Source of the DNA: Noviherbaspirillum autotrophicum
GTDB lineage: Bacteria > Pseudomonadota > Gammaproteobacteria > Burkholderiales > Burkholderiaceae_D
Length of the DNA stretch: 64,000 nt
Direction: 5' to 3'
NCBI RefSeq assembly: GCF_000818395.1
Contig: NZ_JWJG01000028.1
Coordinates: 3,747,561 to 3,811,560, forward strand
Both the position numbers and the translations under genes were made by a program. Every line of letters starts with the position of its first letter. Position 1 is the first letter of the stretch. Below are positions 21,372 to 33,720 of this stretch, one piece after another. The notes under the pieces were generated by a model. The model had not been told where the DNA came from. It worked only from the letters and a program-made list of their open reading frames with translations, and did not search any database.

Positions 21372-22010
21372 CTAGGCGCGCAGCAGCACGACCAGGGCGC
21401 CTGAGCCGCCGTCGGCCGCGCGCGCCTGGCAGAAGGCAATCACTTCCTCCTTCTGCACCAGCCAGTTGCGCACCTTGTTCTTCAGGACCGGTTCCTTGTT
21501 GACCGAGCCCAGGCCCTTGCCGTGAATGATGCGCACGCAGCGCGTGCCGCGCTTGACCGCATTGCGCAGGAATTCGGCGAGCGCCTCGCGCGCTTCATCG
21601 CGCCGCATCCCGTGCAGGTCGAGCTGGCCCTGGATCACCCAATGGCCGCGCCGCAGCTTGCGCAGGATGTCCTGGCCGATGCCGGGCCGCGCATAACTCA
21701 AGGCTTCGTCGGTGTCGAGCAGCGTGTCGACGGTGAATTCGTCAGACAGCGATTCTTCCAGCGCCGCCTGCTCGTCGGCGATGCGCTGGCGTGGAATCGG
21801 CAATGGCTGCGGCGACGTTGAATGTGCCTTGCCAGAAGGCGGCAGCAGCGCGACATCGCCCACCGCGCGCCGGAACAGTTCGGCGTCACGCCTGCTTTCC
21901 TGCTCGCGGCGCAGCCGTTCCGCTTCGGCTGCCTTGCGCGCTTCTTCCTGGGCCTTTACTTGCGCGCGCAGGGATTTGAGCGCGGCGAAATCCTTGATGG
22001 ATCCAGACAT
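21372..22010 (-). CDS. Smr/MutS2 domain protein
   Basis: A 212-residue protein. A charged coiled-coil N-terminus (about 1-50, KAQEEARKAAEAERLRREQE) and a linker are followed by a C-terminal Smr domain (about 125-212) with LDLHGMRRDEAREALAEFL and the IIHGKGLGS motif, characteristic of Smr nucleases (YdaL/SmrA-like). ATG 22010 (MSGSIKDFAALKSLR) has AGGAAG upstream; the open frame beyond it is non-coding. It lies 91 bp downstream of trxB on the same strand. Confidence 0.9.
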   Translation of the reverse strand: MSGSIKDFAALKSLRAQVKAQEEARKAAEAERLRREQESRRDAELFRRAVGDVALLPPSGKAHSTSPQPLPIPRQRIADEQAALEESLSDEFTVDTLLDTDEALSYARPGIGQDILRKLRRGHWVIQGQLDLHGMRRDEAREALAEFLRNAVKRGTRCVRIIHGKGLGSVNKEPVLKNKVRNWLVQKEEVIAFCQARAADGGSGALVVLLRA

Positions 22011-22101
22011 GATGAGTACTTCCTGACACCGTTCGCACCCGCTCGAAGCGCGCCATGCGAACGGTTTGTTTCCTGCGGCGACAGCCGGCGCTGCAACTGC
22101 T

Positions 22102-23130
<1,029 letters not shown>

Positions 23131-23317
23131 TCATAAGTGCGGTGAATATGTCGCCAAAAGGCGAAATTTCAACCGCGTTACTATTTATTAACGTATTGCA
23201 CTCGAAAAACTGGTTAAGATTATAGACGAACATGCTTCGCGAGGATGCCCGTCGCTGCGATCAGCCGCGAGCCATATGCGGCCGGAACGCGAGTGCATCA
23301 CCGATTTTGCAAGAGTT

Positions 23318-25654
23318 ATGACCCGAACAGCCCAAGCCTACACCCGCAACACTGATCCGACTCCGGAAAACCCCTTGCCGAACCGCCTGGTGCGCTTGCT
23401 ATCCGAGGCGCGCTGGTTCGCGCTGACGGCCGCGACGGTGTACCTGATCCTTATCTTTTTGACATATTCGAAGGCGGATCCGGGCTGGTCCCACGCGAAT
23501 GTGGTCCCGCGCCTGCATAACTGGGGCGGGCATATCGGCGCCTGGCTGGCGGACCTGATGCTGTTCATTTTCGGATTTTCGGCATGGTGGTGCTGCGTCT
23601 ACATGGTGCGCCTGGTCTGGGCCGGCTATCGGCGCCTGTCGCATCGTTTCCTGTTCCAGAAAGAGCTCGAGCCGGAGCATCATCACGAGGTCTGGATCCG
23701 TTCGATCGGCTTCGTGCTGATGTTGATCGGCAGCGTGGCGATCGAATACCTGCGCATGTACACGCTGAAAGTGCAGTTGCCGCGTGCGCCCGGCGGCGTG
23801 CTGGGCGAACTGGTCGGCGGCGCTGCGCAAAACGCGTTCGGATTCACCGGCGCGACGCTGTTTTTGCTGCTGCTGTTCGGCGTCGGCTTTTCGCTGTTCT
23901 TCCACGTTTCGTGGCTGGCGGTCGCGGAGCGCATCGGCGGCTGGATCGAGGATGGGGCGAACGCCGTACGCCATCGCTACACCGAGCGCGAAGACCGCAA
24001 GATCGGGCAAGTGGCCGCAGTCAAGCGTGAGGAAGTGGTGGTGCAGGAGCGCGCCAAGGTGGTCGAAGCGCCACCGATCCGCATCGAGCCGCAAGTGGTC
24101 GAGGTGCCGAAATCCGAGCGCGTCCAGAAGGAAAAGCAAGTGTCCCTGTTTGCCGATCTACCCGACACCAATCTGCCGCCGCTGTCGCTGCTGGACGAAC
24201 CGCCGCCGGCGCAGGAGACAGTCAGCGTCGAGACGCTGGAATTCACCAGCCGGCTGATCGAGAAGAAACTGTCGGACTTCGGCGTCGAAGCCAAGGTGGT
24301 GGCCGCCTATCCGGGCCCGGTCATCACGCGCTATGAAATCGAGCCTGCCACCGGTGTCAAGGGCAGCCAGATCGTGAATCTGGCGCGCGACCTAGCACGC
24401 TCGCTGTCGCTGACCTCGATCCGCGTGGTCGAAACTATCCCTGGCAAGAATTACATGGGCCTGGAGTTGCCGAATCCGAAGCGCCAGATCGTGCGCCTGA
24501 CCGAGATCCTCGGCTCCAAGGTGTACAACGACAGCGCATCGAGCCTGACGGTGGCGCTCGGCAAGGACATCGCCGGCAATCCGGTGGTGGCCGACCTGGC
24601 CAAGATGCCGCACCTGCTGGTGGCCGGCACCACCGGTTCCGGTAAATCGGTCGGCATCAATGCGACCATCCTGTCGCTGTTGTACAAGTCCGATCCGAAC
24701 AATGTGCGCATGATCCTGATCGACCCGAAAATGCTGGAAATGTCGGTGTATGAAGGCATTCCGCATTTGCTGGCACCGGTCGTGACCGACATGCGCCAGG
24801 CAGGACACGCGCTGAACTGGGCGGTGGCTGAGATGGAGCGGCGCTACAAGCTGATGTCCAAGCTCGGCGTGCGCAACCTGGCTGGCTACAATCAGAAGAT
24901 CGCCGAGGCGGAAAAGAAAGAGGAAAAGATCCCGAATCCGTTCAGCCTGACGCCGGACGCGCCGGAACCGCTGGACAAGCTGCCGACCATCGTGATCATT
25001 ATCGACGAGCTGGCCGACCTGATGATGGTGGTCGGCAAGAAGGTGGAGGAACTGATCGCGCGTATCGCGCAAAAGGCGCGCGCCGCCGGCATCCACCTGA
25101 TCCTTGCGACGCAGCGCCCATCAGTGGACGTGATCACCGGCCTGATCAAGGCGAATATCCCGACACGGATTGCATTCCAGGTCAGCAGCAAGATCGACTC
25201 GCGCACGATTCTCGATCAGATGGGCGCGGAGACGCTGCTCGGCATGGGCGACATGCTGTACATGCCGCCGGGGACCGGCTTGCCGGTCCGCGTGCACGGG
25301 GCGTTCGTGTCCGACGACGAGGTGCACCGCGTGGTGCAGCACCTGAAGGCGCAGGGGGAACCGAATTACGTTGAGGGAATCCTAGAAGGTGGCGTCGCTG
25401 AAGAGGGCGGCGATGCGGCGCTTGGCGGCGAAGGCGGCGGCAACGGCGAAGCCGACCCGATGTATGACCAGGCGGTGGCAGTGGTGCTGAAGAACCGCCG
25501 CGCATCGATTTCGCTGGTGCAGCGCCATCTGCGTATCGGCTACAATCGCGCAGCCCGCCTGCTGGAGCAAATGGAGCAGAGCGGGTTGGTTTCATCCATG
25601 CAATCCAACGGCAATCGAGAAATTCTCGTGCCGGCTGGTAATAATTCCGAATAG
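23318..25654 (+). CDS. ftsK: DNA translocase FtsK
   Basis: A septal dsDNA pump that clears chromosomes at division and activates XerCD at dif. It has four N-terminal TM helices (about residues 30-210), a comparatively short proline/glutamine linker, a RecA-like motor (Walker A GTTGSGKS near 436; Walker [13 protein letters not shown]), and a C-terminal winged-helix gamma domain ([30 protein letters not shown]) for KOPS recognition. The chosen length is 778 residues from ATG 23318 ([11 protein letters not shown]); the frame is open to ATG 23276. It is followed within 9 bp by lolA. Confidence 0.95.
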   Translation: MTRTAQAYTRNTDPTPENPLPNRLVRLLSEARWFALTAATVYLILIFLTYSKADPGWSHANVVPRLHNWGGHIGAWLADLMLFIFGFSAWWCCVYMVRLVWAGYRRLSHRFLFQKELEPEHHHEVWIRSIGFVLMLIGSVAIEYLRMYTLKVQLPRAPGGVLGELVGGAAQNAFGFTGATLFLLLLFGVGFSLFFHVSWLAVAERIGGWIEDGANAVRHRYTEREDRKIGQVAAVKREEVVVQERAKVVEAPPIRIEPQVVEVPKSERVQKEKQVSLFADLPDTNLPPLSLLDEPPPAQETVSVETLEFTSRLIEKKLSDFGVEAKVVAAYPGPVITRYEIEPATGVKGSQIVNLARDLARSLSLTSIRVVETIPGKNYMGLELPNPKRQIVRLTEILGSKVYNDSASSLTVALGKDIAGNPVVADLAKMPHLLVAGTTGSGKSVGINATILSLLYKSDPNNVRMILIDPKMLEMSVYEGIPHLLAPVVTDMRQAGHALNWAVAEMERRYKLMSKLGVRNLAGYNQKIAEAEKKEEKIPNPFSLTPDAPEPLDKLPTIVIIIDELADLMMVVGKKVEELIARIAQKARAAGIHLILATQRPSVDVITGLIKANIPTRIAFQVSSKIDSRTILDQMGAETLLGMGDMLYMPPGTGLPVRVHGAFVSDDEVHRVVQHLKAQGEPNYVEGILEGGVAEEGGDAALGGEGGGNGEADPMYDQAVAVVLKNRRASISLVQRHLRIGYNRAARLLEQMEQSGLVSSMQSNGNREILVPAGNNSE

Positions 25655-25662
25655 GGTAGACG

Positions 25663-26316
25663 TTGAAAAAAACAATATATTCCGGCGCCGCCGTGCGACT
25701 CGTAAAACTGCTGGCGGCAACCGCAATCGCAATTCCTGCCATTGCCAGCGCTTCGGCGCTGGATCAGTTCAAGACATTTGTCGGCAGTACCAAGTCGGCC
25801 AAGGGCGAGTTCACGCAGCGCCAGGTCAAGGTGGTCGACGGCGCGACCAAGGTGTCCGGCCAATCGGCTGGCAGCTTCGCCTTCGAGCGTCCCGGCAAAT
25901 TTATCTGGACTTACCAGAAGCCGTATGAACAGCTGCTGCAGGCCGATGGCGACAATCTCTATATTTACGATAAGGATTTGAATCAGGTCACCATCAAGAA
26001 GCTGGGCAACGCGCTCGGTTCCTCGCCGGCCGCGATTCTGTTCGGCAGCAATGACCTGGAAAAGAATTTCACGCTGAAAGACGCCGGTACCAAGGACGGG
26101 CTGGAATGGCTGGAAGCCACGCCCAAGACCAAGGACACGACATTCGACAAGATCGGCATCGGACTGAAGGACGGCGTGCCGCGCGCGATGGAATTGCGCG
26201 ATTCCTTCGGCCAGGTGTCGCTGCTGACGTTTAACCGGTTCGAGAAAAATCTGCCGATGGCATCCGGCCAGTTCCGGTTCGTGGTGCCGAAGGGCGCCGA
26301 CGTGTTCCAGCAATAG
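25663..26316 (+). CDS. lolA: Outer membrane lipoprotein carrier protein
   Basis: A periplasmic chaperone that carries lipoproteins from LolCDE to LolB. The 217-residue protein begins with TTG, with AGGGTAG just upstream, and has a signal peptide ending near [12 protein letters not shown] (about 27). Family motifs are [41 protein letters not shown] and [15 protein letters not shown]. It lies 8 bp after ftsK. The last codon is followed by a TAG that is in frame with the next gene, rarA. Confidence 0.95.
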   Translation: MKKTIYSGAAVRLVKLLAATAIAIPAIASASALDQFKTFVGSTKSAKGEFTQRQVKVVDGATKVSGQSAGSFAFERPGKFIWTYQKPYEQLLQADGDNLYIYDKDLNQVTIKKLGNALGSSPAAILFGSNDLEKNFTLKDAGTKDGLEWLEATPKTKDTTFDKIGIGLKDGVPRAMELRDSFGQVSLLTFNRFEKNLPMASGQFRFVVPKGADVFQQ

Positions 26317-26328
26317 CGGCCGGTTTTC

Positions 26329-27624
26329 GTGGCATCCATCCCCTTAGCCGAAAGGCTGCGTCCCCAGTCGCTCGATGAAGTGATCGGCCAGCAGCATCTG
26401 CTCGGGCCGGGCAAGCCCTTGCGGGTGGCCTTCGAATCGGGCGAGCCGCACTCGATGATCCTGTGGGGGCCGCCGGGCGTGGGCAAGACCACGCTGGCGC
26501 GCCTGATGGCCGACAGCTTCAATGCCGAATTCATTGCGCTGTCGGCGGTGCTGTCGGGCGTGAAGGAAATCCGCGAAGCGGTCGAACGCGCCCAGGTGGT
26601 ACGTGCCAACTCGGGGCGCCGCACCATCCTGTTCGTCGATGAGGTACACCGCTTCAACAAGAGCCAGCAGGATGCGTTCCTGCCGCACGTGGAGAGCGGG
26701 CTGTTTACCTTCATCGGGGCGACCACCGAAAATCCGTCGTTCGAGGTAAACAGCGCATTGCTGTCGCGCGCGGCCGTGTACGTGCTGAAGTCGCTGTCGG
26801 ACGAGGAGCTCGATGAACTGGTTGACCGCGCCTGCATCCAGGAACTCGACGGCCTCGATTTCACGCCGGACGCGAAAGCGACCCTGGTCGCCAGCGCCGA
26901 CGGCGACGGACGCAAGCTGCTTAACAACCTCGAAATCGTGGCGCGTGCGGCGGCTGCAAACGACCAGCAGGAAGTGGACGAAGCGCTTCTTGCCACCGCG
27001 CTGGCGGAAAACCTGCGCCGTTTCGACAAGGGCGGCGACGCGTTCTACGACCAGATCTCGGCGCTGCACAAGTCGGTGCGCGGCTCCAATCCCGATGCGT
27101 CGCTGTACTGGTTCGTGCGCATGCTCGACGGCGGCGCCGACCCGCGCTACCTGGCGCGCCGCATCATCCGCATGGCGGCCGAAGATATCGGACTGGCCGA
27201 CCCGCGCGCCCTGCGCCTGGCACTGGACGCGACAGAAACTTACGAACGGCTCGGTTCGCCTGAAGGCGAGCTGGCGCTGGCCGAGGCAGTGGTTTTCCTG
27301 GCGTGCGCGGCCAAGTCGAATGCGGTTTATAACGCCTACAATGCGGCCCGGGCATTCGTCGCGAAGGACAAGTCGCGGCCGGTGCCGGAGCATTTGCGCA
27401 ATGCGCCGACCAAGCTGATGAAGGAGCTTGGATACGGGAAGCTGTACCGGTATGCGCATGACGAACCGGACGCCTATGCGGCCGGAGAGACTTATCTGCC
27501 GGACGGGATGGCGGAGCCGGGGTGGTACCAGCCGGTGCCGCGCGGGATGGAGATCAGGATCGGGGAAAAGCTGGCGCATTTGCGGGGGCTGGATCGGGAT
27601 GCAAGGAAGAACGCGAAGAAGTAG
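26329..27624 (+). CDS. rarA: Replication-associated recombination protein A (MgsA/RarA AAA+ ATPase)
   Basis: A clamp-loader-like ATPase active at stalled replication forks. It has 431 residues, with Walker A GPPGVGKTT (47-55), Walker B ILFVDEVHRF, sensor 1 IGATTENPSFE, and the C-terminal tetramerisation domain with YDQISALHKSVRGSNPDASLYWFVRMLDGGADP and AGETYLPDGM. GTG 26329 is the only in-frame start between the lolA stop and the conserved PLAERLRPQSLDEVIGQ. There is no clear ribosome-binding site, so translation may be coupled to lolA. Confidence 0.95.
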   Translation: MASIPLAERLRPQSLDEVIGQQHLLGPGKPLRVAFESGEPHSMILWGPPGVGKTTLARLMADSFNAEFIALSAVLSGVKEIREAVERAQVVRANSGRRTILFVDEVHRFNKSQQDAFLPHVESGLFTFIGATTENPSFEVNSALLSRAAVYVLKSLSDEELDELVDRACIQELDGLDFTPDAKATLVASADGDGRKLLNNLEIVARAAAANDQQEVDEALLATALAENLRRFDKGGDAFYDQISALHKSVRGSNPDASLYWFVRMLDGGADPRYLARRIIRMAAEDIGLADPRALRLALDATETYERLGSPEGELALAEAVVFLACAAKSNAVYNAYNAARAFVAKDKSRPVPEHLRNAPTKLMKELGYGKLYRYAHDEPDAYAAGETYLPDGMAEPGWYQPVPRGMEIRIGEKLAHLRGLDRDARKNAKK

Positions 27625-27740
27625 ATGCCGTTCCCCGGTCCGGGAGCTGGCCGGCACGCGCTCACGTTCTTCGTCACGGCCAAAAAAAGTGATCCAAAAA
27701 AGTCCGCTGCTTTAAGCCGCTCGTTTTCCCGGCAGCGTGA

Positions 27741-29168
<1,428 letters not shown>

Positions 29169-29190
29169 GGTGCCGGCATAGACCCGGTAA

Positions 29191-31101
29191 TTACCCCGGG
29201 TACGGCCACTGCGACGACGACACTCCCTGGCGACGTTCGATGAACAAGCTGTTGCCGGGGATTTTTTTCGCCTGTCTCTTGGCATCCGATGCGGCTGTCG
29301 CAATCTGGTGGTGCGACAGGTATTGTCCCGGATCGACCCGCACCACCCCCAGCGCCAGGCTGGTCAGCGGATGGAACACCTTGCGGCCGCGCCGGTCTTC
29401 GCTGATATAGCCGCCGCGCTCGCGGTCCATGCTGCAGTAGTGTTCCGGCACGGCTGCGGCAAACGACTCCAGGATCGCCTCGCAGCGCTGCTCCCAATCC
29501 TCGCTCTGGAACAGCACGATGAAGTCGTCGCCGCCGATATGGCCGATGAAGTCGCGGTTCGGATCGCAATGCGCTCCAAGTATCATTCCCGTCATCTGGA
29601 TCACATCGTCGCCCTTGCGATAGCCGTACACGTCGTTGAACGGCTTGAAGTGATTGAGATCGGCATAGCACGCTGCAAAGCGCGCGCCGCTTTGCAGCAG
29701 GCGGTCGATATGTTCGTTGATCGGCACGTTGCCGGGCAAGAGTGTGAGCGGATTGGCGTAGCGTGCCGCATTGATCTGCATCTGCGTGAGCTCGCGCATC
29801 AGGTCCTGGCCGGTACCCATGCCGAGATAGCGTCCGCCGTCGGTGATGATGAAGCCGTTCGACAGATGGTGGCGGTCGGCCTCGACGATGATCTGGCTGA
29901 GCTCCTGCAGGCTGGTGTTCTTGTCTGTGATCAGCGGCTTGGCATCCATGAAGGTGGTGCAGGGCTTTTTGCCGTACAGTTCGCGCAGATAGGGGCGGGC
30001 AAAGCGGTCGATCAGGTCTGGCCGGGTGATCAGGCCGAGCGGTACGTCGTTGTCGACCACCGGCACGATCTGCAAGTCGGGAGCGGCACGGAAAATTTCA
30101 TAAACCTGGTTGTTGGTCATGCCGGGCGCCACCGCAGGCACGGCGCGCAACAGCTTCATGGCGGTTACGATGTTGTGCTCGAATGCGCTCTTTTGCGGAT
30201 ACACGGCCACTCCATTGCGATTGAGGCTTTTCGCCACGTCCATCGGCAGGTCGGTGCCGGGCGTCTGCTGCGGTCGTGCGATGTGGTAGCCCTGGCCATG
30301 TGCGATCCTGAGGTCGCGGATCAGCAGCAGCTCGGCCTGCGTCTCGATGCCTTCGGCAATCACCACCGTGCCGGACTCTTCCGCGATTTCCTGGATCGAG
30401 CGCACGAACTGCAGCTTGACCGGGTCATGGTTGATGCCCTGCACAAAATGCATGTCGATTTTGACGTATTCCGGTCGCAGCTCAGACCACAGGCGCAGGC
30501 TGGAAAAGCCCTCGCCAAGGTCGTCGATCGCGATCTGAAAGCCCATGCCGCGATAGTGCATCACCGCCTCGCGCAGCAAGTCGTAGTCGTAAGTGGGTTG
30601 GTTTTCAGTAAGCTCGATGATTACGCGCTCCGGATTGATGCCGACTTCGTCGATGTAGCCGAGCGTTTCGCCGCGCCGGGCGTGCGGCTGTAGCAGCATT
30701 TCCGGGCTCACGTTGAGGAACAGCTTGCCCGGCAGGTTCAGTTCCGCGAAGCGTTCCAGCACCACGCGCCGGCACATATGCTCGACGGCCACGCCCAGGT
30801 TATTGGCGCGCGCGACCTTGAACAGGTTCAGCGGCGAATGCAAGGGACTGTCGGACGGCCCGCGGATCAAGCCCTCGTAGCCTACGATTTCCCCTTTTTG
30901 CATATGGATGATGGGCTGAAACAGCGCCGTCAGCTGGCGCTGGCTCAGGATTTCATTCAACCGCGATAACAGCATGGCATCCCTGCTTTCCGGCAGCCTC
31001 GGCTTGTTCCTGTCATTGGCGGTCATTCCCGGGATGCGCCTAGTGGCAGTGCCTTGGGAAAGATCTGCGTTGATGAAGTCCGCAGTGCTGGAGGTCATCA
31101 T
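29191..31101 (-). CDS. EAL-CBS-GGDEF cyclic-di-GMP signalling protein
   Basis: A 636-residue soluble protein. EAL domain (about 45-290): EGL instead of EAL (Glu about 76), NVSPE, ELTEN, IDDLGEG (Asp 193-194), VKID, EGIET and GQGY, so the metal and catalytic positions look intact. Two CBS motifs follow (about 315-440; VVDNDVPLGLITRPDLIDR, FIITDGGRYLGMGTG). A C-terminal GGDEF domain (about 455-620) has GGDDF at 523-527. The probable activity is c-di-GMP hydrolysis regulated by nucleotide-binding CBS, with cyclase activity uncertain. ATG 31101 has AGGAG six bases upstream; the frame is open to a TTG at 31158. Confidence 0.9.
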   Translation of the reverse strand: MMTSSTADFINADLSQGTATRRIPGMTANDRNKPRLPESRDAMLLSRLNEILSQRQLTALFQPIIHMQKGEIVGYEGLIRGPSDSPLHSPLNLFKVARANNLGVAVEHMCRRVVLERFAELNLPGKLFLNVSPEMLLQPHARRGETLGYIDEVGINPERVIIELTENQPTYDYDLLREAVMHYRGMGFQIAIDDLGEGFSSLRLWSELRPEYVKIDMHFVQGINHDPVKLQFVRSIQEIAEESGTVVIAEGIETQAELLLIRDLRIAHGQGYHIARPQQTPGTDLPMDVAKSLNRNGVAVYPQKSAFEHNIVTAMKLLRAVPAVAPGMTNNQVYEIFRAAPDLQIVPVVDNDVPLGLITRPDLIDRFARPYLRELYGKKPCTTFMDAKPLITDKNTSLQELSQIIVEADRHHLSNGFIITDGGRYLGMGTGQDLMRELTQMQINAARYANPLTLLPGNVPINEHIDRLLQSGARFAACYADLNHFKPFNDVYGYRKGDDVIQMTGMILGAHCDPNRDFIGHIGGDDFIVLFQSEDWEQRCEAILESFAAAVPEHYCSMDRERGGYISEDRRGRKVFHPLTSLALGVVRVDPGQYLSHHQIATAASDAKRQAKKIPGNSLFIERRQGVSSSQWPYPG

Positions 31102-31316
31102 GTTGTACTCCTGCGCCAAATCGCTGACAGGCTGATTGAAAAATTGAAGCGAGCTCAAGGCGGCCTTTCGTGTTGTTCTATTTTCGATACTGCGCCGCCA
31201 TGCTAAATGTCATTTATGACAGGATGATGATTCGTGAAAATTTTATGAACATAAGGAGCATGAAAGGGAAAACGGATAGGGCGTGTATGTCCGGCTGCCA
31301 ATTATTGGAATGGCTA

Positions 31317-31345
31317 TTCCTTCCCTGTGACTTGTCTGTTATAAT
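31317..31345 (+). promoter_or_regulatory. Probable promoter of tRNA-Ser
   Basis: TATAAT at 31340-31345, 44 bp before the tRNA, with a weak TTCCTT at 31317-31322 (17-bp spacing). Confidence 0.5.
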
Positions 31346-31388
31346 CTCTCGCTTTGCGGCGTTTCAAAGCCGCAAAACGACCGAAGAC

Positions 31389-31479
31389 GGAAAGGTGGCA
31401 GAGTGGTCGAATGCGCTGGACTCGAAATCCAGTGTACGGTTATACCGTACCGTCGGTTCGAATCCGACCCTTTCCGCCA
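31389..31479 (+). tRNA. tRNA-Ser(CGA)
   Basis: 91 nt with an encoded CCA. Acceptor GGAAAGG pairs with CCTTTCC. The anticodon stem CTGGA/TCCAG encloses loop CTCGAAA (anticodon CGA). There is a long class II variable arm (TACGGTTATACCGTA) and a T-loop GGTTCGAATCC. Its 3' end is the integration site of the mobile element that follows. Confidence 0.97.
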
Positions 31480-31553
31480 AAACATGATCTAAAGAAGTTC
31501 CAAAAGATCCGAAAACCCGCGATAACTCAATGAGTTACGCGGGTTTTTTGTTT
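31458..31553 (+). repeat. Left attachment site region (attL): tRNA-Ser 3' end plus downstream terminator
   Basis: The segment from the T-loop (TTCGAATCCGACCCTT) through the terminator stem to TTTTTTGTTT recurs in slightly diverged form at 37059-37133. The right copy lacks about 20 bases just after the tRNA end. The duplication brackets the integrase-containing element. Confidence 0.75.
31512..31552 (+). terminator. Terminator after tRNA-Ser
   Basis: ACCCGCG, one bulged base, TAACTCA, a one-base turn, then TGAGTTA and CGCGGGT followed by TTTTTTG. The stem is long and nearly perfect. Confidence 0.9.
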
Positions 31554-31588
31554 CATACGCAGTTTTAACGTTCGTTGACATCCAGACA

Positions 31589-31645
31589 TTTTGGGGGCAC
31601 GCTTTGGGGCATATTCCGATGTCCCAAAAAGGAATGCCCCCAAAA
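31589..31645. promoter_or_regulatory. Candidate integrase arm-type binding sites, left end
   Basis: TTTTGGGGGCAC (31589-31600) is followed by a shorter TTTGGGGCAT (31603-31612) and an inverted copy ATGCCCCCAAAA (31634-31645) touching the integrase start. The same motif occurs at the far right end (36983-36993). Role inferred from position and repetition. Confidence 0.55.
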
Positions 31646-32907
31646 TGCCAAAACTTGTCGTTCCGTTAACGGATGCCCAGATTAAAAATGCCAAGCCGAA
31701 AGACAGAACTTATAAGCTGTTTGACGGCGGTGGTTTGTATCTGGAAGTCATGCCGACGGGTTCCAAACTCTGGCGCATGAAATTCAAACAGGCCAACGGC
31801 AAGGAAGGGCGATTGTCGTTCGGCAGCTATCCCGAAGTTTCTCTCACGGCAGCTCGTGCCAAACGTGTCGAGGCGCGCGAACTGAAAGCCAAAGATATCG
31901 ATCCGGGGGAAGTGCGGCGTTTAGAAAAACTACAACGCGCCGCAGCCGCTTCAAATACCTTCGAGGCCGTCGCACGGCAATGGCACGCCAATAAGCGGGA
32001 AGTATGGAAGGAAAACACTGCAAAGGACGCGATGAACCGGCTGGAAAAAGATGTTTTTCCGCTGATTGGTAAGCGGCCTATAGCCGAAATCGACGCGCCG
32101 GTAATGCTGGACGTATTGCGTCGTGTTGAGCAACGCGGGGCGAAAGAAATTGCGGCGAGACTGGGACAGTTGTGTAGTCAGATATTCCGTTATGCCATTG
32201 CCTCTGGACTGGCTAAATACAATCCTGTCCCCGATTTACGCGGCGCATTGAAACCGCGTGTCAAAGGGCACCACGCAGCCATCTCCACGGATGAGCTGCC
32301 GGAATTTCTCAGGGTCTTGGAAAAAAATGAGGCCCGCATGTACACGCCCACTCGAATTTTGATGCGCCTGATGATGCTGGTTTTCGTACGTACCAGCGAA
32401 TTGATCGAAACACCGTGGTCTGAAATCGATCTTGAAGACGAACAGTGGGTCATTCCGTGGCAGCGCATGAAAATGGGGAAGCGGAAGGTGAACCCGCGTA
32501 AGGTGAACCATCACGTAAATATGCCTCGTCAGGGCTGGGAGATGCTTCGTGAGCTGCATGCCATTACAGGCCGTGGTAAGTATCTTTTCCCGAACCAGCG
32601 CGACCACGAAAAGCCAGTTTCCAACGGCGCTATTTTGGCGGCGTTAAAGCGCATGGGATATGGCGGAAAGCACACAGGGCACGGTTTCCGGGCACTTGCT
32701 ATGGGCGTCATCAAGGAGTGTTTGGGCTATCGGCATGACGTGGTGAATCGGCAATTGGCTCATATGTCTGGCGACGCGTACGGCGAAGCATACGACCGGG
32801 CCGAGTTTCTCGAAGAGCGGCGCGCGATGATGCAGCAATATGCGGATTACTTAGCCAGTATCGCAAGCGGAAACATCGCAATAGGTTGGCCCGCGAAAGC
32901 TGCGTAG
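31645..32907 (+). CDS. int: P4-type tyrosine recombinase/integrase
   Basis: Catalyses site-specific integration and excision at the tRNA-Ser 3' end. The 420-residue protein has the N-terminal DUF4102 arm-binding domain (about 1-85: LTDAQIKNAKPKDRTYKLFDGGGLYLEVMPTGSKLWRMKF), a core-binding domain (about 100-190) and the catalytic domain with Arg249 (VRTSEL), His346-x-x-Arg349 (HGFR), QLAH and nucleophile Tyr383 (AYDRAEFLEERR). All catalytic residues are present. Start ATG 31645 matches the family; the frame is open to 31591, through the candidate arm sites. It reads away from the tRNA. Confidence 0.95.
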   Translation: MPKLVVPLTDAQIKNAKPKDRTYKLFDGGGLYLEVMPTGSKLWRMKFKQANGKEGRLSFGSYPEVSLTAARAKRVEARELKAKDIDPGEVRRLEKLQRAAAASNTFEAVARQWHANKREVWKENTAKDAMNRLEKDVFPLIGKRPIAEIDAPVMLDVLRRVEQRGAKEIAARLGQLCSQIFRYAIASGLAKYNPVPDLRGALKPRVKGHHAAISTDELPEFLRVLEKNEARMYTPTRILMRLMMLVFVRTSELIETPWSEIDLEDEQWVIPWQRMKMGKRKVNPRKVNHHVNMPRQGWEMLRELHAITGRGKYLFPNQRDHEKPVSNGAILAALKRMGYGGKHTGHGFRALAMGVIKECLGYRHDVVNRQLAHMSGDAYGEAYDRAEFLEERRAMMQQYADYLASIASGNIAIGWPAKAA

Positions 32908-33001
32908 GTTCAAGTTATGAATATCTGTCACTATGACAGGAAAAGATCATAGCCCATGCATTAATTGGCGTGAGTCATGTTTGCGGGCGGAGGGACATTT
33001 A

Positions 33002-33661
33002 ATGGTGATGCCGCAAAAGGACTATTTTACCTTTACTGATCTTGAAAACAGGTGGGGTTTAAATCGGGATGCGCTACATTTGTTGGTTATAAATGAAGAG
33101 CTTGTTCCTTCATATTTTTTAAGGCTATATCAAGCTAGGAGCGTTTGTTTTGAAAAAGACGAAAGCGGCGCATGGTGCGAGTCGCTTTTTGGCTCGGATG
33201 ATTGCGTAGAGCGTCGGTTCGTTTTTCTCCGTGCCCCGGTCAGAGCGGCGGCGAATAGCTGTGTTTTTAAATATGGATGCGATAGCCAGAACGCTGAGCT
33301 GGGCGAGAACAATGTCGGTCAATGGGTGCGATTTATGCGAGAAATCACACTTGATGACCCGGAAGTTGTTTTTCAAAGATTAGAAATCGAAAAATTCGAG
33401 GGTAAGAATGCCCACTTAATCAAGCCAGACGATGCTTTGGGTGGGGAAAAACAGATTTCCGGAAAATCTGAAACAGCTTACTTGCACATTATCGGTGCGC
33501 TGTGCGATCTCTATTGGAGAGAAAAACATTCCGGAAGCGCGAGGATAAACCAGTCTGAAATTATCGCTGACCTGGAAAAATATATTGGCTTTAGCGGACT
33601 CAGCGAACGCAATTTAAAAGATAAGCTGTCAAGGGCAATTAAAGCAATATGTAATGAATAG
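33002..33661 (+). CDS. Unrecognised element accessory protein
   Basis: A 219-residue protein I cannot name. ATG 33002 is chosen because a perfect GGAGGG lies seven bases upstream; an upstream in-frame ATG lacks one. The N-terminus (MVMPQKDYFTFTDLENRWGLNRDALHLLVINEELVPSYFL) resembles a short winged-helix or excisionase-like recognition segment. The C-terminus (TAYLHIIGALCDLYWREK then SEIIADLEKYIGFSGLSERNLKDKLSRAIKAI) resembles the helical module at the end of many integrase-adjacent proteins in proteobacterial islands. It is AT-rich compared with host genes. It is followed by its own terminator, so it may be a separate unit with int. A regulatory role is a guess. Confidence 0.7.
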   Translation: MVMPQKDYFTFTDLENRWGLNRDALHLLVINEELVPSYFLRLYQARSVCFEKDESGAWCESLFGSDDCVERRFVFLRAPVRAAANSCVFKYGCDSQNAELGENNVGQWVRFMREITLDDPEVVFQRLEIEKFEGKNAHLIKPDDALGGEKQISGKSETAYLHIIGALCDLYWREKHSGSARINQSEIIADLEKYIGFSGLSERNLKDKLSRAIKAICNE

Positions 33662-33696
33662 TGCAAATGCACGGACATGGTGCATTTGCATTTTTT
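33662..33696 (+). terminator. Terminator after the accessory gene
   Basis: TGCAAATGCAC (33662-33672) and GTGCATTTGCA (33680-33690) form a perfect 11-bp stem with a 7-base loop and six T. Confidence 0.93.
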
Positions 33697-33720
33697 CACT
33701 TGATAGTCATTCCTAGAATT

